From assembly GCA_905193145.1 (NCBI GenBank), contig CAJJNP010000162.1, positions 1 to 7,694 of the forward strand: a stretch of DNA of 7,694 nucleotides. The letters are read 5' to 3'. Shown here in pieces: positions 6,855 to 7,694 of this stretch. The translations under genes were made by a program, and so were the position numbers. Below the pieces are notes generated by a model. It made no database searches and was not told the DNA's origin. It was given only the letters and a program-made list of their open reading frames with translations. The DNA comes from an uncultured Odoribacter sp. (GTDB lineage: Bacteria; Bacteroidota; Bacteroidia; Bacteroidales; Marinifilaceae). The first letter of the stretch is position 1. Each line of letters starts with the position of its first letter.

Positions 6855-6862
6855 AATAATAA

Positions 6863-7694
6863 ATGAAAATTGCTATTTTAGGAGCTGGTAACGCGGGATG
6901 TGCGGTTGCGGCTGATTTAACATTGAAAGGACATGAAGTTACTTTGATTAAGACATCTCATGCGATGCATGATGATAATTTTGAGTATATGCAATCACAT
7001 AAAGGAGAAATGACTTTAAATGAGTTTGGCAAAGTTTCTACTGCGTATATTTATCGAGTTACAAGAAATCTAGAGGAGCTGCAAGACGCTGAAATCGTTA
7101 TCATATATATTCAAACGAATTTTCATGAGCAATTAATAGAAAAGATAGCACCATATCTACAAAAAGATCAAATACTTCTGATCAATCCGGGATATTTGTC
7201 TACTGCCTATGTTCTTAAATATTGCCAAGACAAGCCTATCATTGTAGCGGAAGCTCAAAGTTCTTTTATAGACGGTCGTATTATGGAACCGGGGCAGTTT
7301 AAGGTTGGTTTTCGAAATGTAAGGAATCCAATTGGTATTTATCCTTCATCAAGAAAAGAGGAAGCGATAGAAAAATTGGATAAATTACAAGAACGATTTG
7401 TTTATTTGGATTCTGTGGTAGAGGCCGCTCTTCATAATCCCAATTTAGTAGTACATACCGTGGGATCTGTCATGAGCATACCGCGTATAGAGAAATCGCA
7501 TGGTGATTTTTGCATGTATCATGAGGCATATACGAGAGACAATCCTGCCACATGGAGAATTTTGGAGGCGATGGATGCGGAGAAAATGAATGTTTTAGAG
7601 AAATTGGGTTTTTCAAGACTAAGTTATGTGGAAGCTTGTAAATACCGAAATTCATTAGATGATAATAAAGACGCTAAAGAGGTTTTCTTGGACT
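6863..7694 (+). CDS. Octopine/nopaline (opine) dehydrogenase family protein, 3' truncated by window
   Basis: The frame runs open from ATG 6863 to the right edge, giving 277 residues plus one base; family members are about 350-400 aa, so roughly a quarter is missing. The N-terminus is a Rossmann NAD(P)-binding fold: KIAILGAGNAGCAVAADL (2-19), with the Gly7-x-Gly9-x-x-Gly12 pattern. The second domain opens with AALHNPNLVVHTVGS (188-202), the family hallmark. His198 fits the catalytic histidine of the His-Asp dyad; the Asp partner may lie beyond the window. Opine dehydrogenases reductively join the amino group of an amino acid to a 2-keto acid such as pyruvate, giving an N-(carboxyalkyl)amino acid. 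In Providencia O-antigens, N-(1-carboxyethyl)lysine is a known sugar substituent, so an opine dehydrogenase in a polysaccharide locus has precedent. Neighbouring ATP-grasp ligases could attach such a product. Family call is strong; substrate and product are inference. Confidence 0.87.
   Translation, partial: MKIAILGAGNAGCAVAADLTLKGHEVTLIKTSHAMHDDNFEYMQSHKGEMTLNEFGKVSTAYIYRVTRNLEELQDAEIVIIYIQTNFHEQLIEKIAPYLQKDQILLINPGYLSTAYVLKYCQDKPIIVAEAQSSFIDGRIMEPGQFKVGFRNVRNPIGIYPSSRKEEAIEKLDKLQERFVYLDSVVEAALHNPNLVVHTVGSVMSIPRIEKSHGDFCMYHEAYTRDNPATWRILEAMDAEKMNVLEKLGFSRLSYVEACKYRNSLDDNKDAKEVFLD

Larger units (their letters stand above)
2341..7694 (+). other. AT-rich, Shine-Dalgarno-bearing block, probable horizontally acquired cassette
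   Basis: Genes 3-7 share low GC (hand count 18/60 in 3301-3360 and 20/60 in 4741-4800, against 30/60 in 1441-1500), frequent AGA arginine codons, many A-runs, and a strong purine-rich ribosome binding site before each start. Bacteroidota normally do not depend on Shine-Dalgarno pairing, and the kinase-aminotransferase junction has none. The coherent shift suggests the whole block came together from a low-GC Firmicute-like donor. The right limit lies beyond the window. Confidence 0.65.

Noticed and set aside
6826..6862. Terminator or promoter in the widest gap of the downstream block
   Set aside because: No stem-loop with a T-run and no convincing promoter pair are visible; the gap holds only a ribosome binding site, so the last gene is kept in the same operon.

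Overview
The window is a piece of a surface-polysaccharide (capsule or exopolysaccharide) biosynthesis operon, most likely from a Bacteroidales bacterium (Bacteroides/Parabacteroides type). All seven genes are on the + strand with gaps of at most about 40 nt. The Bacteroidota assignment rests on the first gene. It encodes a one-piece Wzc-type tyrosine autokinase with a long Tyr-Gly tail and no Shine-Dalgarno sequence before the next gene. The genus is inference.

Layout: (1) 1-1050, C-terminal part of a chain-length regulator/BY-kinase, cut by the left edge. (2) 1057-2340, DegT/DnrJ/EryC1/StrS-family PLP sugar aminotransferase. (3) 2380-3546, a phosphoglycosyl transferase (PglC-like initiating sugar-phosphate transferase) fused to a GNAT acetyltransferase. 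(4) 3570-4640, a second, divergent DegT-like PLP enzyme. (5) 4646-5728, an ATP-grasp ligase of the carbamoyl-phosphate-synthase-like type. (6) 5734-6825, a second, unrelated ATP-grasp of the 'sugar-transfer associated' family. (7) 6863 to the right edge, an octopine/nopaline (opine) dehydrogenase family protein, cut by the edge. No stretch over 300 bases lacks a gene. I see no RNA genes, insertion sequences, CRISPR arrays or terminators.

The window splits sharply at about 2340. Genes 1-2 are moderately GC-rich (a hand-counted line near 1441-1500 is 30/60) and gene 2 has no Shine-Dalgarno sequence, as is normal for Bacteroidota. Genes 3-7 are AT-rich (for example 18/60 in 3301-3360), favour AGA arginine codons, and every one of the five has a strong, well-spaced GGAGG-type site. 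One of these is GGAGGTGA. That is the style of a Firmicute/Clostridia gene, so genes 3-7 look like a cassette imported across phyla and placed behind a resident kinase-aminotransferase pair.

Working model (inference): gene 2 makes a UDP-4-amino-sugar. Gene 3 may N-acetylate it with its GNAT domain and load the sugar-phosphate onto undecaprenyl phosphate with its membrane domain. Gene 1 controls chain length and export. Genes 4-7 (PLP enzyme, two ATP-grasp ligases, opine dehydrogenase) contain no classical glycosyltransferase. They look like a small-molecule module that could build an amino-acid- or opine-type substituent and join it to the polysaccharide by an amide bond. This module is the most interesting part of the window.
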